Source of the DNA: Variovorax sp. PAMC28562
GTDB taxonomy: Bacteria > Pseudomonadota > Gammaproteobacteria > Burkholderiales > Burkholderiaceae_C
DNA length: 64,000 bases
Direction: 5' to 3'
Assembly (NCBI RefSeq): GCF_014303735.1
Contig: NZ_CP060296.1
Span: 2,987,501-3,051,500, forward strand
Shown here: positions 35,903 through 45,353 of the stretch, in pieces
Layout of the letters: each line of letters begins with the position of its first letter
Numbering within the stretch: the stretch's first letter is position 1
The notes under the pieces: model-generated
Database searches by the model: none
The model's input: only the letters and a program-made list of their open reading frames with translations
Told to the model about the DNA's origin: nothing
Made by a program: the position numbers and the translations under genes

Positions 35903-36757
35903 TCACTCCAATGCGCGACTGAAGCTTTGGAATGCCTCTTGGTACTCGGGAAGCCAACGGGACAAAGGTGGCCTGTTTTCGACGATATCGCCAGCCGCCC
36001 ACAGGATGCGCTTCTCGTCGAGCGACCGCGGCACGTCATTGTCCGGGCACAGGATGTAGAAGTCTCCGGCATCCAATCGTTCCATCATGAAGTCCACAGT
36101 CTGCTCGGGTGTCCATGCGGCGGCAGGCCTTTCAATTCGACCTTGTGCAGTGAGTTGGGTAAACACGAATCCCGGAATCAGCAAGTGCGCGCTGATTTGG
36201 CAGTTCGACGTATTTCTCAACTCGTGCTGCAGCGCTTCAGTGCAGGCTTTGACGCCGACCTTGGACACGTTGTATGCCGGATCGCCCGGCGGGGTCGTGA
36301 TGCCTTGCTTGGAGCCGGTGTTGATCACGCAACCAGGTCGGCCGCGCCGGATCATCGAAGGCACGAACGTCTGCACCCCATGAACCACCCCCCACAGATT
36401 CACGCCGAGCACCCGGTGCCAGTTTTCTGCTGGGCCGAAGACTGCACTGCCCGGCTGGATGCCCGCATTGTTCATCAACACATCCGTGCCGCCGAAGCGG
36501 TCCCTCACCACTTGTTCGAGTCGCTGCAGGTCTTCGACTTTGGATACGTCGGTTTGCTGATAAATGACTTGGCTTCGACCGCCGGAAGCCACTGCGCCGA
36601 CTTGTTCCGCAGCGTGTGAAAGTTGGTCGACGTCGATGTCCGCGAGGCACACATTGAGGCCTAACTGGGCAAAACGTAGCGCGGCCGCTAAGCCAATGCC
36701 GGCAGCGGCGCCCGTGACCACGGCGACGGAACCGGGTGTGAGTGCTGGGTGTGTCAT
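35903..36757 (-). CDS. short-chain dehydrogenase/reductase
   Basis: The 284-residue SDR has the NAD(P) loop TGAAAGIG (near residue 16), the NNAG motif, and the catalytic YNVSK. The acidic residue after the second strand (ADID) suggests NAD(H). The start at 36757 is favoured because GGAG lies 6 bases before it; an ATG 12 bases upstream has no such site. It follows the LysR gene on the same strand after about 40 bases. It may act on the sugar-type compound handled by the divergent operon. Confidence 0.9.
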   Translation of the reverse strand: MTHPALTPGSVAVVTGAAAGIGLAAALRFAQLGLNVCLADIDVDQLSHAAEQVGAVASGGRSQVIYQQTDVSKVEDLQRLEQVVRDRFGGTDVLMNNAGIQPGSAVFGPAENWHRVLGVNLWGVVHGVQTFVPSMIRRGRPGCVINTGSKQGITTPPGDPAYNVSKVGVKACTEALQHELRNTSNCQISAHLLIPGFVFTQLTAQGRIERPAAAWTPEQTVDFMMERLDAGDFYILCPDNDVPRSLDEKRILWAAGDIVENRPPLSRWLPEYQEAFQSFSRALE

Positions 36758-36796
36758 GAGTGACTCCATTGATCAGGTTTGTTGAAAAAAGGCACC

Positions 36797-37720
36797 TCAG
36801 CGCGCAGAAAGCGACTGGGCCAGAAACTCCACGAAAGCCAGCACCCTCGGGGAATGTTGATGTCGTTGCGGGTACACAGCAAAGATATCCGCGTCCGGCG
36901 TCTCGAAGGTCGGCAGGATCTCCACCAGGCGACCACTGCGCAGGTGCCGGGCGACGTCCCACTGTGCGCGCATCAGGATGCCATGCCCCTCGAGCGCCCA
37001 ATTGACAGCGATCTCTCCGTCATTGGTCACCAGGTTTCCGCGTACTTTGACCGACTCGGTTCGACGACTTTCACCTCGGCCACTGCTGAGTCGCCAGACG
37101 CCATGGGCTTCATCGCCTTGCCGGATACCGATGCAATTGTGGGTGGTCAGCTGCTGTGGCGTCTTGGGCTGTCCGTGGCGCGCGATGTAGCTGGGCGCTG
37201 CGCACAGGAGGCGCCGGTTGTGGGCGAGGCGGCGGGCGATGACGCGCGAGTCGGGCGGCTCGCCAAAGCGCACGCACACGTCGAAGACGTCGTCGGTTAT
37301 CAGCGGTGGATTGACCGAGAGCTGGAGTTGTACCTCGACCAACGGGTAGTTGCGTGCAAATTTTGAAATGATCGGCGCCACCTCGCAGCGACCGAAGCCC
37401 AGGGTCGCATTGACGCGCAGCAGCCCCTTGGGCGTCACCTTGGCACTACCGAGCAACTGCTTCAGCTCATCGATTTCTCCGAGGATGCGGCGCGCGTGCT
37501 CCAGGTAAATCTCTCCCTCTGGAGTCATGCTCATGCGCCGCGTGGTCCGGGTCACCAGTGCCACGCCGAGCCGAGCTTCCATCTGGGAAAGTCGTTTGCT
37601 CACCGCCGGCGGTGAAATTCCCAGCTCGCGCGCTGCTGCCGTGAGGCTCCCCGAAGCGGCGAGAGTCGAAAAAAACCCCAGATCGCCGGGCTGGATATCC
37701 GTCAGCATGGTTGCCTGCAT
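36797..37720 (-). CDS. LysR-family transcriptional regulator
   Basis: The 307-residue regulator has an N-terminal HTH (SLTAAARELGISPPAVSKRLSQ, residues about 25-46) and the usual effector domain. It is divergent from the ribose-type ABC operon (142-base gap) and precedes the SDR gene. It is the likely regulator of both. An ATG four codons further in is an alternative start with a weak ribosome site. Confidence 0.9.
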   Translation of the reverse strand: MQATMLTDIQPGDLGFFSTLAASGSLTAAARELGISPPAVSKRLSQMEARLGVALVTRTTRRMSMTPEGEIYLEHARRILGEIDELKQLLGSAKVTPKGLLRVNATLGFGRCEVAPIISKFARNYPLVEVQLQLSVNPPLITDDVFDVCVRFGEPPDSRVIARRLAHNRRLLCAAPSYIARHGQPKTPQQLTTHNCIGIRQGDEAHGVWRLSSGRGESRRTESVKVRGNLVTNDGEIAVNWALEGHGILMRAQWDVARHLRSGRLVEILPTFETPDADIFAVYPQRHQHSPRVLAFVEFLAQSLSAR

Positions 37721-37877
37721 TCTTGACTTGAAGTTAACAAAGGATTGCTTTCACGGGAGCGTAGCGCCGTACCGATGACCCTACATTGCACTGCTCGCGA
37801 TCTCCATTGCGAGTGGAGGAGAACGATGCGGAGCCCCGCTCGTCCCTTCAGCCACAAGAGCAATGCCAGGAGACAAA

Positions 37878-38876
37878 GTGGAAGCTGGATTGAACCCGCC
37901 GAGCCGGTGGACGCTGCCTGCGATAGGGCGGGCGTTGCTGAGTCTCACACGCGCCCGTGAAATGAGCGTGCTGATAGCGTTGGTGCTTGTCAGCGCGGGC
38001 ATTGCGATGGCGACGCCGTACTTTCTGACGAGCGACAACCTCATGGGCGTCTTCCGCTCATTTTCGACAACCGCGATCATGTCGATCGGCATGGTGATGG
38101 TCATCATCACCGGGGGCATCGATCTGTCGGTCGGCTCGGTAATGGGACTCGCGGGTCTGGTCACCGCTCTGGCTTTTCAGCACGGCTTTTCGACTGTCGT
38201 CAGTGTGGCGTGCGGGCTGGGTGTCGGAGTGGCGTTCGGAATGACGAATGGCTTGCTGGTGACCGTCGGGCGCTTGCCGCCCTTCATCGCGACGCTGGGC
38301 ACGTTGAGTATCGGACGCGGCCTGATGTACATCGTCACCAAGGGTGTTCCCGTTACGCCGGAGACTCCGGACATATTCAACCAGATCGGACAGGGTTACC
38401 TTGGCAGCGTGCCGGCACCTGTGGTGATCATGGTCGTGCTGGCGATCGTTTTCTCGGTGGTCATGTCCTATACGACCTTCGGCCGGCACGTCTATGCGAC
38501 CGGCGGCAACGAGCATGCCGCCTGGATCAGCGGCGTGAACACCGCCCGCACCAAGCTCATCGTGTACACGCTGTCCGGGGCTATCTCTTCCCTGGCTGGC
38601 ATCGTCGCGTTCTCTCGCTTTCTGTCGGCCGAGCCGGCCTCTGGCTTCGGCGTCGAACTCGACGTCATTGCCGCCGCTGCGATCGGCGGCGCCAGCCTCG
38701 CGGGCGGCGTCGGCAGTGTGCAGGGCACCGTCATTGGCGCCGCGCTCACCGGAATCATTGCAAATGGCGTAGTGCTGATGAACATCAATACCTATGCGCA
38801 ACAGGCCATCACTGGAGCGGTCATCCTCATCGCGGTGAGCATCGATGTTTGGCGCCATGGAGCAAAGGAGAACTAA
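37878..38876 (+). CDS. ABC sugar transporter permease, RbsC-like
   Basis: The 332-residue membrane protein has eight or more hydrophobic segments and the RbsC family motifs GGIDLSVGSVMGL and AAAIGGASLAGGVGSVQGT. It forms the pore of a ribose/autoinducer-type importer. The GTG start at 37878 is preferred because AGGAGA lies 4 bases upstream; an ATG 15 bases earlier is in frame but has no clear ribosome site. The binding protein and ATPase follow. Confidence 0.9.
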   Translation: MEAGLNPPSRWTLPAIGRALLSLTRAREMSVLIALVLVSAGIAMATPYFLTSDNLMGVFRSFSTTAIMSIGMVMVIITGGIDLSVGSVMGLAGLVTALAFQHGFSTVVSVACGLGVGVAFGMTNGLLVTVGRLPPFIATLGTLSIGRGLMYIVTKGVPVTPETPDIFNQIGQGYLGSVPAPVVIMVVLAIVFSVVMSYTTFGRHVYATGGNEHAAWISGVNTARTKLIVYTLSGAISSLAGIVAFSRFLSAEPASGFGVELDVIAAAAIGGASLAGGVGSVQGTVIGAALTGIIANGVVLMNINTYAQQAITGAVILIAVSIDVWRHGAKEN

Positions 38877-38956
38877 CCCCGCCGATCAAACAGAGGCCCA
38901 CTTTGGGCCGCAAGGTAACCAGCCCGAATCTTCAAACTCAAAAACTACGAGACATC

Positions 38957-39904
38957 ATGAAAAAAATTCTTTCGCTAATTCAAGTTGCCGTTCTTGCTTT
39001 GCCCCTGTCGCTGGCATCTCAGACCAGCGCATTCGCAAAGGACCTGAAGGATCTGCAGATCGCAGTGATCCCCAAGGTGGCCGTACCCTTCTTCGATGAT
39101 TGCAATACCGGCGCCAAGGCAGCGGCCGCAGCGCTGGGTGTTCAGTACCAGTGGGTGGTGCCGCAAAACACGCAGGGCTCGACCCAAGTGCGAATCCTTG
39201 AAGATTTGATCGCCAAGAAGGTCGATGGCATTGCCATCTCGGTGAATGAGCCGAAGTCGGTCGAAGCTGCCATCAAGAAGGCCATTGCAAGTGGCATCAA
39301 GGTCGTCACCTTCGACTCCGACTCGCCTAACAGCGGACGGTCGATGTATATCGGCACCATCAATACCGCCGCGGGTGAGACGATGGGTGAGTCGATGGCC
39401 AAGGCACTCGATGGCGAAGGGGAGGTCGCTGTGGTGACGGGTCAACTCGGTGCGGTCAACCTGAACGAGCGTATTGCAGGAATCAAATCGGCGCTGGGCA
39501 AGTATCCGAAGATCAAGATCGTCGCCACCGAAGGCACCGAAGACGATCTGGCAAAGGCAGTCGCCACGACCGAGTCGATCATGCGTGCCCATCCTGCGCT
39601 CAAGGGTATCTTCGGTGTCAGCCAGGTCGGTGGTCCGGCAGTCTCCAAAGTCATGGCAACCAAGGAGTTCGCGGCCAAAAAGGCCACGGTCAAAGTCTTT
39701 GCGTTCGATGATCTGCCAGACACCATCAAGGGTGTGAAGGAGGGCTACATCCAGGGCATCATGGTCCAGCGTCCGGTCACCATGGGCAAGCTGTCGGTCG
39801 AGCATCTGGTCGACCAGATCACCGGCAAGGAAACGACTTCGTCCAACGTTGACACCGGCGTCAATGTCGTGACGAACCAGAACCTTGGGTCTTACACCAA
39901 GTAA
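38957..39904 (+). CDS. ABC sugar-binding protein, RbsB-like
   Basis: The 315-residue periplasmic protein has a signal peptide (about 1-27, ending SAFA) and a type I binding fold (QIAVIPKVAVPFF, VDGIAISVNEP, VKVFAFDDLPDTIKG). It belongs to the ribose/xylose/galactose-binding group. The ligand cannot be read from the sequence. Downstream sugar-acid enzymes suggest a sugar or sugar acid. Confidence 0.93.
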   Translation: MKKILSLIQVAVLALPLSLASQTSAFAKDLKDLQIAVIPKVAVPFFDDCNTGAKAAAAALGVQYQWVVPQNTQGSTQVRILEDLIAKKVDGIAISVNEPKSVEAAIKKAIASGIKVVTFDSDSPNSGRSMYIGTINTAAGETMGESMAKALDGEGEVAVVTGQLGAVNLNERIAGIKSALGKYPKIKIVATEGTEDDLAKAVATTESIMRAHPALKGIFGVSQVGGPAVSKVMATKEFAAKKATVKVFAFDDLPDTIKGVKEGYIQGIMVQRPVTMGKLSVEHLVDQITGKETTSSNVDTGVNVVTNQNLGSYTK

Positions 39905-39912
39905 CCAGCGTC

Positions 39913-39939
39913 GACAGGGGCCCGACGCGGGCCTCTGTC
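39913..39939 (+). terminator. intergenic hairpin after the binding-protein gene
   Basis: Two 12-base arms (39913-39924 and 39928-39939) pair with a single G-U, closing a 3-base loop. It lies 9 bases after the binding-protein stop and 14 before the ATPase start, with only a short T run. It is more likely an mRNA stabiliser or partial attenuator that sets high binding-protein level than a full stop. Confidence 0.55.
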
Positions 39940-39953
39940 TTCCGGAGTCGCGC

Positions 39954-41459
39954 GTGGCATCTTTTTTGCAGGTCAAAAATATCTCGAAGACCTTCACGGG
40001 CGTGAAGGCTTTGAGTCAAGTCAGCCTCGATGTGGCCTGTGGAGAGGTCTTGGCTATCGCTGGCGAGAACGGCGCTGGCAAGAGCACCTTGATGAAAATC
40101 ATGACCGGCGTCTACCAGCCGGACGAAGGCGGAGAGATCTGGATCGACGGCAAGCGCGTGCCGCAACTCACCGGCACGGCTCATGCCAGAGATCTTGGCG
40201 TGTGCATCATTTACCAGGAGCTGTCGGTCGTCGACAACCTGACGATTGCAGAGAACATCTTCCTGAGCAAAGAGATCACCAACCGGCTTGGTTTTCTCGA
40301 CAGGCGCAGCATGAACGCGGCGGCGCGCGGCCTGCTCGATACGCTGGGTATCACGCTCGATCCCACCACCCGCGTGGGTCGGCTCAGCGTCGGCCAGAAG
40401 CAAATGGTGGAGATCGCCAAGGCGATTTCGAATCGCTCCAAGATCGTCATCATGGATGAGCCGACCGCCTCCCTCAGTCACCATGAGGCCATGGCCCTGA
40501 AGGCGACGATTCGAAAGCTCAAGGCCGACGGCATCGGCGTCATTTACATCACGCACCGGCTTGAAGAGATCTTCGACATTGCAGACCGCGTTGCAGTGCT
40601 GCGCGACGGGCAAAGTGTCGGCACCCTCGCAGTCGGTGATATCGATCGCACCCGACTGGTGCGAATGATGGTCGACCGCGAACACAGCGACCTCTACGGC
40701 GAGTACGAGTGTCATGCCACCCGGACAGTGGCGCTCGAAGTCAAAGGCCTGGACCTGAATCATCGGCTTACCCAGTCGGGCGTGGCCGGGGGCAACAGCT
40801 TTCGGGTTCACGAAGGCGAGATACTGGGGTTCTTCGGATTGATTGGTGCCGGGCGCACCGAGATGATGGAAATGGTCTTCGGCCTTCGTCCGCATCGCGG
40901 CTCGGTGGCCATCGGGGGCCAGGTTGTCGCAATCCGGAGTCCACGCGACGCCATCGACAACGGCATTGGCTTTGTCACCGAAGACCGCAAAAAAGACGGA
41001 CTGGTGCTCGGTATGACAGTGCGCGAGAACTTCAGCCTGACCCATCTCGAAAGCTACACGAAGCTGAGTTTTATAGATCGTCTTGCCGAAGCGCTGGGTT
41101 GTCAGACCTTCGTGCGCCGGCTCGGCATTAAAACGCCGACTGTCGAACAGAGATCCGACAAGCTCAGCGGAGGTAACCAGCAAAAAATCGTGATCGCGAA
41201 ATGGGTTGCTCGCTCGCCCAAAGTCCTCATCGTCGACGAACCGACGCGCGGCATCGACATTGCCGCGAAAGCCGATGTCCACAAACTCCTTCAGGAACTC
41301 GCCAGCCGCGGGATGGCGATCATCGTCGTGTCCTCCGACTTGCCCGAAGTACTGGCGATCAGCGATCGTGTGACCGTCGTGCGGGAAGGCCGCATCGTCG
41401 CCGAGTTGAGTCGTGCAAACGCATCGCAAACTTCGGTGATGGAAGCCGCCGCAGCTTGA
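39954..41459 (+). CDS. ABC sugar transporter ATPase, RbsA/XylG-like
   Basis: The 501-residue protein holds two ATPase halves. The first has Walker A GENGAGKS (residues 37-44), and the second has the degenerate P-loop GLIGAGRTEM with LSGGNQQKIVIAKW. This asymmetry is typical of RbsA. The start GTG 39954 follows CGGAG and directly precedes the conserved FLQVKNISKTF, so the 23 upstream residues of the longer frame are not used. Confidence 0.93.
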   Translation: MASFLQVKNISKTFTGVKALSQVSLDVACGEVLAIAGENGAGKSTLMKIMTGVYQPDEGGEIWIDGKRVPQLTGTAHARDLGVCIIYQELSVVDNLTIAENIFLSKEITNRLGFLDRRSMNAAARGLLDTLGITLDPTTRVGRLSVGQKQMVEIAKAISNRSKIVIMDEPTASLSHHEAMALKATIRKLKADGIGVIYITHRLEEIFDIADRVAVLRDGQSVGTLAVGDIDRTRLVRMMVDREHSDLYGEYECHATRTVALEVKGLDLNHRLTQSGVAGGNSFRVHEGEILGFFGLIGAGRTEMMEMVFGLRPHRGSVAIGGQVVAIRSPRDAIDNGIGFVTEDRKKDGLVLGMTVRENFSLTHLESYTKLSFIDRLAEALGCQTFVRRLGIKTPTVEQRSDKLSGGNQQKIVIAKWVARSPKVLIVDEPTRGIDIAAKADVHKLLQELASRGMAIIVVSSDLPEVLAISDRVTVVREGRIVAELSRANASQTSVMEAAAA

Positions 41460-41493
41460 ATATTTTCTTTGCAATCCATTTGAAAGTTGAACC

Positions 41494-42153
41494 ATGAAAA
41501 CCGTCGCAGTCGTCCACACCGGACCCGCAACCGTGCAACCGATCAAACAGCAGTTCCAGGAACTGTTGCCCGACGTGCGTGTGATCAATATCGTCGACGA
41601 CAGCCTGCTGAACGACGTGATCGCAGCAGGTCATCTGACCGAGGCGGTTGCCGGCCGCATCCTCACCTATATGCAGGAGGGGCAGAAGATGGGCGCAGTC
41701 GCCATCCTCAATGCCTGTTCATCGGTAGGGGAAGCGGCCACGGCTGCGCGTGCGGGACTTTCGATTCCGGTCGTCAAGATCGACGAAAGGATGGCTGAAC
41801 GCGCCGTCGCCCTGGGGCCCCGCATCGGTGTGGTGGCCACCGTCCGAACGACGCTGGAGCCGACCATCCGGCTGATCCGGGCCAAAGCCAAGGAGACCGG
41901 CCAGCAGATCGAGATCAGCGAGGGGTTGGCCGAGGGCGCCTTCCAGGCGTTGCTCGAAGGCAAGACCGAGGCACACGACGAGGTGGTCCGGCGGACGATT
42001 CTGTCGCTGGTGGACAAGGTCGATGTCATCGTCCTGGCGCAGGCCTCCATGGCGCGACTGACCAGCTCGCTCGGTGACCTGAAAGTCCCCGTGCTGTCGT
42101 CTCCGCGCAGCGGCGTGGAGGCGGTGCGCGCCTTGCTCGAAACGCTGGGTTGA
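41494..42153 (+). CDS. Asp/Glu racemase superfamily protein
   Basis: The 219-residue protein belongs to the Asp/Glu/hydantoin racemase superfamily, with a conserved cysteine in ILNACSSVGE (Cys75). The usual second cysteine is replaced: the equivalent stretch reads VIVLAQASMARL. It is therefore unlikely to be a normal two-cysteine racemase. It may be an isomerase or decarboxylase-like relative acting on a sugar-acid intermediate. The place inside a transport and dehydrogenase operon supports a catabolic role. Confidence 0.85.
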   Translation: MKTVAVVHTGPATVQPIKQQFQELLPDVRVINIVDDSLLNDVIAAGHLTEAVAGRILTYMQEGQKMGAVAILNACSSVGEAATAARAGLSIPVVKIDERMAERAVALGPRIGVVATVRTTLEPTIRLIRAKAKETGQQIEISEGLAEGAFQALLEGKTEAHDEVVRRTILSLVDKVDVIVLAQASMARLTSSLGDLKVPVLSSPRSGVEAVRALLETLG

Positions 42154-42213
42154 GTCCACTCCCGTTTTTGCTATTTTTTAACCGACCAACAACATTCTGA
42201 AGAAGGCATCGAC

Positions 42214-43104
42214 ATGTCAAAAAATATCATCGTGACAGGCGGCAGCGGCATGGCTGGCAAGTGGGTCGTCAAGGACCTGCTCGATCACGGGCACCGCGTG
42301 ATGAACCTCGATCGCACCGTGCTCAAGGACTCGGCGGCACGCACCGTCATCACCGACCTGACCGACGCGGGCCAGGTCTTCAACGCGCTGTGCAGCACGA
42401 CGGTGCGCCATGAATTCAGTCCCTCGATCAAGCCTGAGCCGATCGATGCGATCATTCATTTCGCAGCGATCCCGCGGATCATGACGCACCCGGACAACGA
42501 GGTTTTTCGCATCAATGTGATGAGCACCTACAACGTGCTGGATGCAGCGTCCAAGTACGGCATCAAGAAGGTGATCATCGCGTCGAGCGAGACCACCTAC
42601 GGCATCGTCTTTGCGGACAGTTACCGCATGCCCGAGTACCTGCCGTTGGACGAGGACTACCCGGTCGATCCGATGGACAGCTATGCCATGTCCAAAGTCA
42701 TCAATGAGGCAACGGCCAAGGCGTTCCATGCGCGCACCGGCTCGGACATCTACTGCCTGCGCATCGGCAACGTGATCGACCCGGTCGAGTACGCAAAATT
42801 TCCCGAGTTCTTCAAGGATCCCGGGTTTCGACGCCGGATTACATGGAGCTATATCGATGCCCGCGACCTTGCGACGGCTTCGCGTCTCGCCGTCGATACG
42901 GATGGGCTGGGTTTTCAGGTAATGAACGTTGCTGCCGACGATGTCTCTTCCGACCTGCCGACCGCCGAGTTGCTCAAACGTTTCTACCCGACGGTGCCAC
43001 TCAAGAAAGAGTTGGGCGAGTTCGAAACGCTCCTGAGCAACGAGAAGATCAAGCGCCTGCTCGGCTTCAAGCAGCAGCACAACTGGCGCAGCCACGTCGG
43101 CTGA
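42214..43104 (+). CDS. NAD-dependent epimerase/dehydratase family oxidoreductase
   Basis: The 296-residue extended SDR has the NAD loop TGGSGMAG (near residue 8), IIHFAAIP, and the catalytic YAMSK. Family members in sugar-acid loci act as aldose or sugar-acid (uronate, erythronate) dehydrogenases. Its neighbours are a tartrate/D-malate-type dehydrogenase and a racemase-like enzyme, so an oxidation of an aldose or sugar acid is a reasonable idea. The exact substrate is not visible. Confidence 0.87.
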   Translation: MSKNIIVTGGSGMAGKWVVKDLLDHGHRVMNLDRTVLKDSAARTVITDLTDAGQVFNALCSTTVRHEFSPSIKPEPIDAIIHFAAIPRIMTHPDNEVFRINVMSTYNVLDAASKYGIKKVIIASSETTYGIVFADSYRMPEYLPLDEDYPVDPMDSYAMSKVINEATAKAFHARTGSDIYCLRIGNVIDPVEYAKFPEFFKDPGFRRRITWSYIDARDLATASRLAVDTDGLGFQVMNVAADDVSSDLPTAELLKRFYPTVPLKKELGEFETLLSNEKIKRLLGFKQQHNWRSHVG

Positions 43105-43129
43105 CTTCGCACGATATAGGGAGCCTTGC

Positions 43130-44188
43130 ATGCACGACTACAGATTGGCAGCTATTCCCGGCGACGGTATCGGGCCCGAAGTCGTCGAGGCCGGCCTGGA
43201 GGTACTGCGTGTCTGCGCCGCGACCGACGGTGGATTCGGCGTGGCGATCCAGGCCTTCGACTGGAACTCCGAGAACTACCTGCTGCGTGGCCACTACATT
43301 CCGGACGGCGGGCTGGAGCAACTGCGGACTTTCGACGCCATCCTTTTTGGTGCGGTGGGCAGCCAGCGCGTACCCGACGACGTGTCGCTGTGGGGCTTGC
43401 GACTGGCGATCGTGCAGGCCTTCGACCAGTACGCCAATGTGCGGCCAGCGCGGCTGTTGCCCGGCGTCAGCAGTCCGTTGGACAAAGGCGACGACATCGA
43501 CTGGGTCATCGTCCGCGAGAATTCTGAAGGCGAGTACGCAGGGCACGGCGGCCGGGCGCACCGCGGCTTGCCGATCGAAGTCGGAACCGAGACGGCCGTG
43601 TTCACGCGCGTCGGCGTGGAGCGGATCCACCGCTTCGCTTTCGAGCTGGCGAGTCAGCGGCCGCGCCGCCATCTCACTCTCGTGACCAAGTCGAATGCCC
43701 AGCGCTTCGGCATGGTGATGTGGGACGAAATCTTCTTTGAAGTGGCACGCGATTACCCGGCCGTCAAGGTCGACCGGGAACTGGTCGACGCGGCGACCAC
43801 CCGCATGGTGCTGAAGCCGGACTCGCTCGACGTGATGGTGGCCACCAACCTGCATGCCGACATCCTGTCGGACCTTGCATCCGCGCTATCGGGAAGTTTG
43901 GGCATCGGGCCGACCGCCAACCTGAATCCTTCACGACAGTTTCCGTCGATGTTCGAACCGATCCATGGCTCGGCATTCGACATCACCGGCAAGGGCATCG
44001 CCAATCCGATTGCGACCTTTTGGTCGGTCGCCATGATGCTGGAGCACCTCGGTGAAGCCAGGGCGGCACAGCGGCTGATGCATGCCATCGAGGAGACCAC
44101 TGCGGCCGGCGAGCACACGCCAGACCTTGGCGGCCAAGCGACAACGCGCAGCGTGACGGCGGCCGTGTGCCGTGCCCTGACTGGCTGA
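43130..44188 (+). CDS. tartrate/D-malate dehydrogenase-type enzyme
   Basis: The 352-residue protein is of the isocitrate/isopropylmalate dehydrogenase family: AIPGDGIGPEVV at the start, RENSEGEYAG, and the metal-site residues in DILSDLASALSGSLGIGP. It lacks the TrpG-like features of LeuB. The RENSEGEYAG type fits tartrate dehydrogenase/decarboxylase or D-malate dehydrogenase, NAD- and Mn/Mg-dependent oxidative decarboxylation of a hydroxyacid. It ends the sugar operon; the next gene is convergent. Confidence 0.9.
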   Translation: MHDYRLAAIPGDGIGPEVVEAGLEVLRVCAATDGGFGVAIQAFDWNSENYLLRGHYIPDGGLEQLRTFDAILFGAVGSQRVPDDVSLWGLRLAIVQAFDQYANVRPARLLPGVSSPLDKGDDIDWVIVRENSEGEYAGHGGRAHRGLPIEVGTETAVFTRVGVERIHRFAFELASQRPRRHLTLVTKSNAQRFGMVMWDEIFFEVARDYPAVKVDRELVDAATTRMVLKPDSLDVMVATNLHADILSDLASALSGSLGIGPTANLNPSRQFPSMFEPIHGSAFDITGKGIANPIATFWSVAMMLEHLGEARAAQRLMHAIEETTAAGEHTPDLGGQATTRSVTAAVCRALTG

Positions 44189-44319
44189 ATGCGCGCTTGT
44201 TCCAGCACATAGACGCGGTCCGCGTGCGGCAGTGCAAAGGTTACGTAGGCTTCGGCAAAGGGTCTTCCATTGCACCGTTGGCTGCACCCCCCCACCTGCG
44301 CGATGCGTTGCCTCAGGTT

Positions 44320-45195
44320 TCAGGGCTTGACGAACTTGAGCACGAACTCGTCCTTGGATTGGGGCGGTGGTGGCGTGTTGCTGTCGCGTGCATCGGCTGG
44401 GTTGCGCATGAAGTTGCCCTCGGCGGCGAATCTGAATCCGGCCTGCTCGATCTCGTTACGCAGGAAGCTCTCCTCGATGCGATGCAGCGTGCCCGCTTCG
44501 GAAATGCCCGTACCCGTCCGCCCCGCGTGGTCGGCGATGACGTAGACGCCGCCGGGTTTCAGGGCAGCGAAGACGGCGCGGTTGACCGCCGCGCGTTCGA
44601 CGCCCATATGGCCGAAGTCGTGGTAGTTGAACATCAGCGTGACCAGGTCCAGTCCGTTCGACGCGACCTCCGGCGGGACGGGGTCCTCGAACGGCCGGAC
44701 GACTGCCACGATGTTGGACGCATTCGGGTTCTTTGCGCGTTCTGCCAGCGCCATCGGTGATGGCCGCGGCGCGGCGCCTGCAGCGGCTGCTGGCATGGGC
44801 CCGGTAGCGCCTTCCGGCTGGGCGGGCCGACTGCTCGGCGGACGCGGCGGGCTCTGCCCGTAGACGCGGCCTGTCGGGCCCGTTGCGCGCGCGATGAGTT
44901 CCGTCGTGTAGCCCCCGGCGGCGCTCAGGTCCAGCGCCACCATACCGGGATAAACGCCGATGAAAGCCAGCATTTCCTGCGGCTTGCGTCGTGCGTCGTT
45001 GCGGCGGTCCGCTTCGCTGCGGTCGGGACTGGCGACGATCTGCGCGATGCGGTCCGCTGAAAGTGTCGGCCGGTCCGGTTCTCGTGCGGGAGGCGCCACG
45101 CAGGCCGCGAGGCTGAGCAAGGCGAAAGCCGCTGCGCCCGCGTGGGCAGCCCAGCGACGGGCGGGGAAATTCAGGCGGGTGGGCGTGTGTGGCAT
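44320..45195 (-). CDS. methyltransferase-fold lipoprotein
   Basis: The 291-residue protein has a lipoprotein signal (RRWAAHAGAAAFALLSLAAC, lipobox LAAC, Cys at about 32). A class I methyltransferase-like domain follows (MVALDLSAAGGYTTELIA, DLVTLMFNYHDFGHM, KPGGVYVIADH). A Pro/Ala-rich insertion lies in the middle. This is the group of predicted exported methyltransferases; whether it uses SAM outside the cytoplasm is doubtful. ATG 45195 starts the signal peptide; a longer ORF is less likely. Confidence 0.85.
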   Translation of the reverse strand: MPHTPTRLNFPARRWAAHAGAAAFALLSLAACVAPPAREPDRPTLSADRIAQIVASPDRSEADRRNDARRKPQEMLAFIGVYPGMVALDLSAAGGYTTELIARATGPTGRVYGQSPPRPPSSRPAQPEGATGPMPAAAAGAAPRPSPMALAERAKNPNASNIVAVVRPFEDPVPPEVASNGLDLVTLMFNYHDFGHMGVERAAVNRAVFAALKPGGVYVIADHAGRTGTGISEAGTLHRIEESFLRNEIEQAGFRFAAEGNFMRNPADARDSNTPPPPQSKDEFVLKFVKP

Positions 45196-45282
45196 GGGTT
45201 CGGTCTCGTCTGTGTCTAGGGGCGTTCGCGAGTCTAGGCCTGCGTGCCCCATCACGCCGACAGCTCACTAGGGCAATCCCTG

Positions 45283-45311
45283 ATGTCACTCTGAAACCGG
45301 TTTCATACAAT
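45283..45311 (+). promoter_or_regulatory. promoter with LacI-type operator
   Basis: The perfect 14-base palindrome TGAAACCGGTTTCA lies at 45292-45305. It sits between a -35-like ATGTCA (45283-45288) and a -10-like TACAAT (45306-45311) with 17-base spacing. TGAAACCGGTTTCA is a classical LacI/GalR-family operator form, with a central CG. The LacI gene at 51001-52068 ends the operon and is the natural partner. Confidence 0.7.
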
Positions 45312-45353
45312 CCGCTCCGTTGAAACGAAACTCGCTGATTGCGGGTCGCACGA

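Noticed and set aside
35508..36059. 183-codon plus ORF continuing from the molybdopterin gene end into the SDR gene
   Set aside because: It is out of frame with the oxidoreductase and antisense to the SDR; only the short aminotransferase-like piece in it has an explanation.
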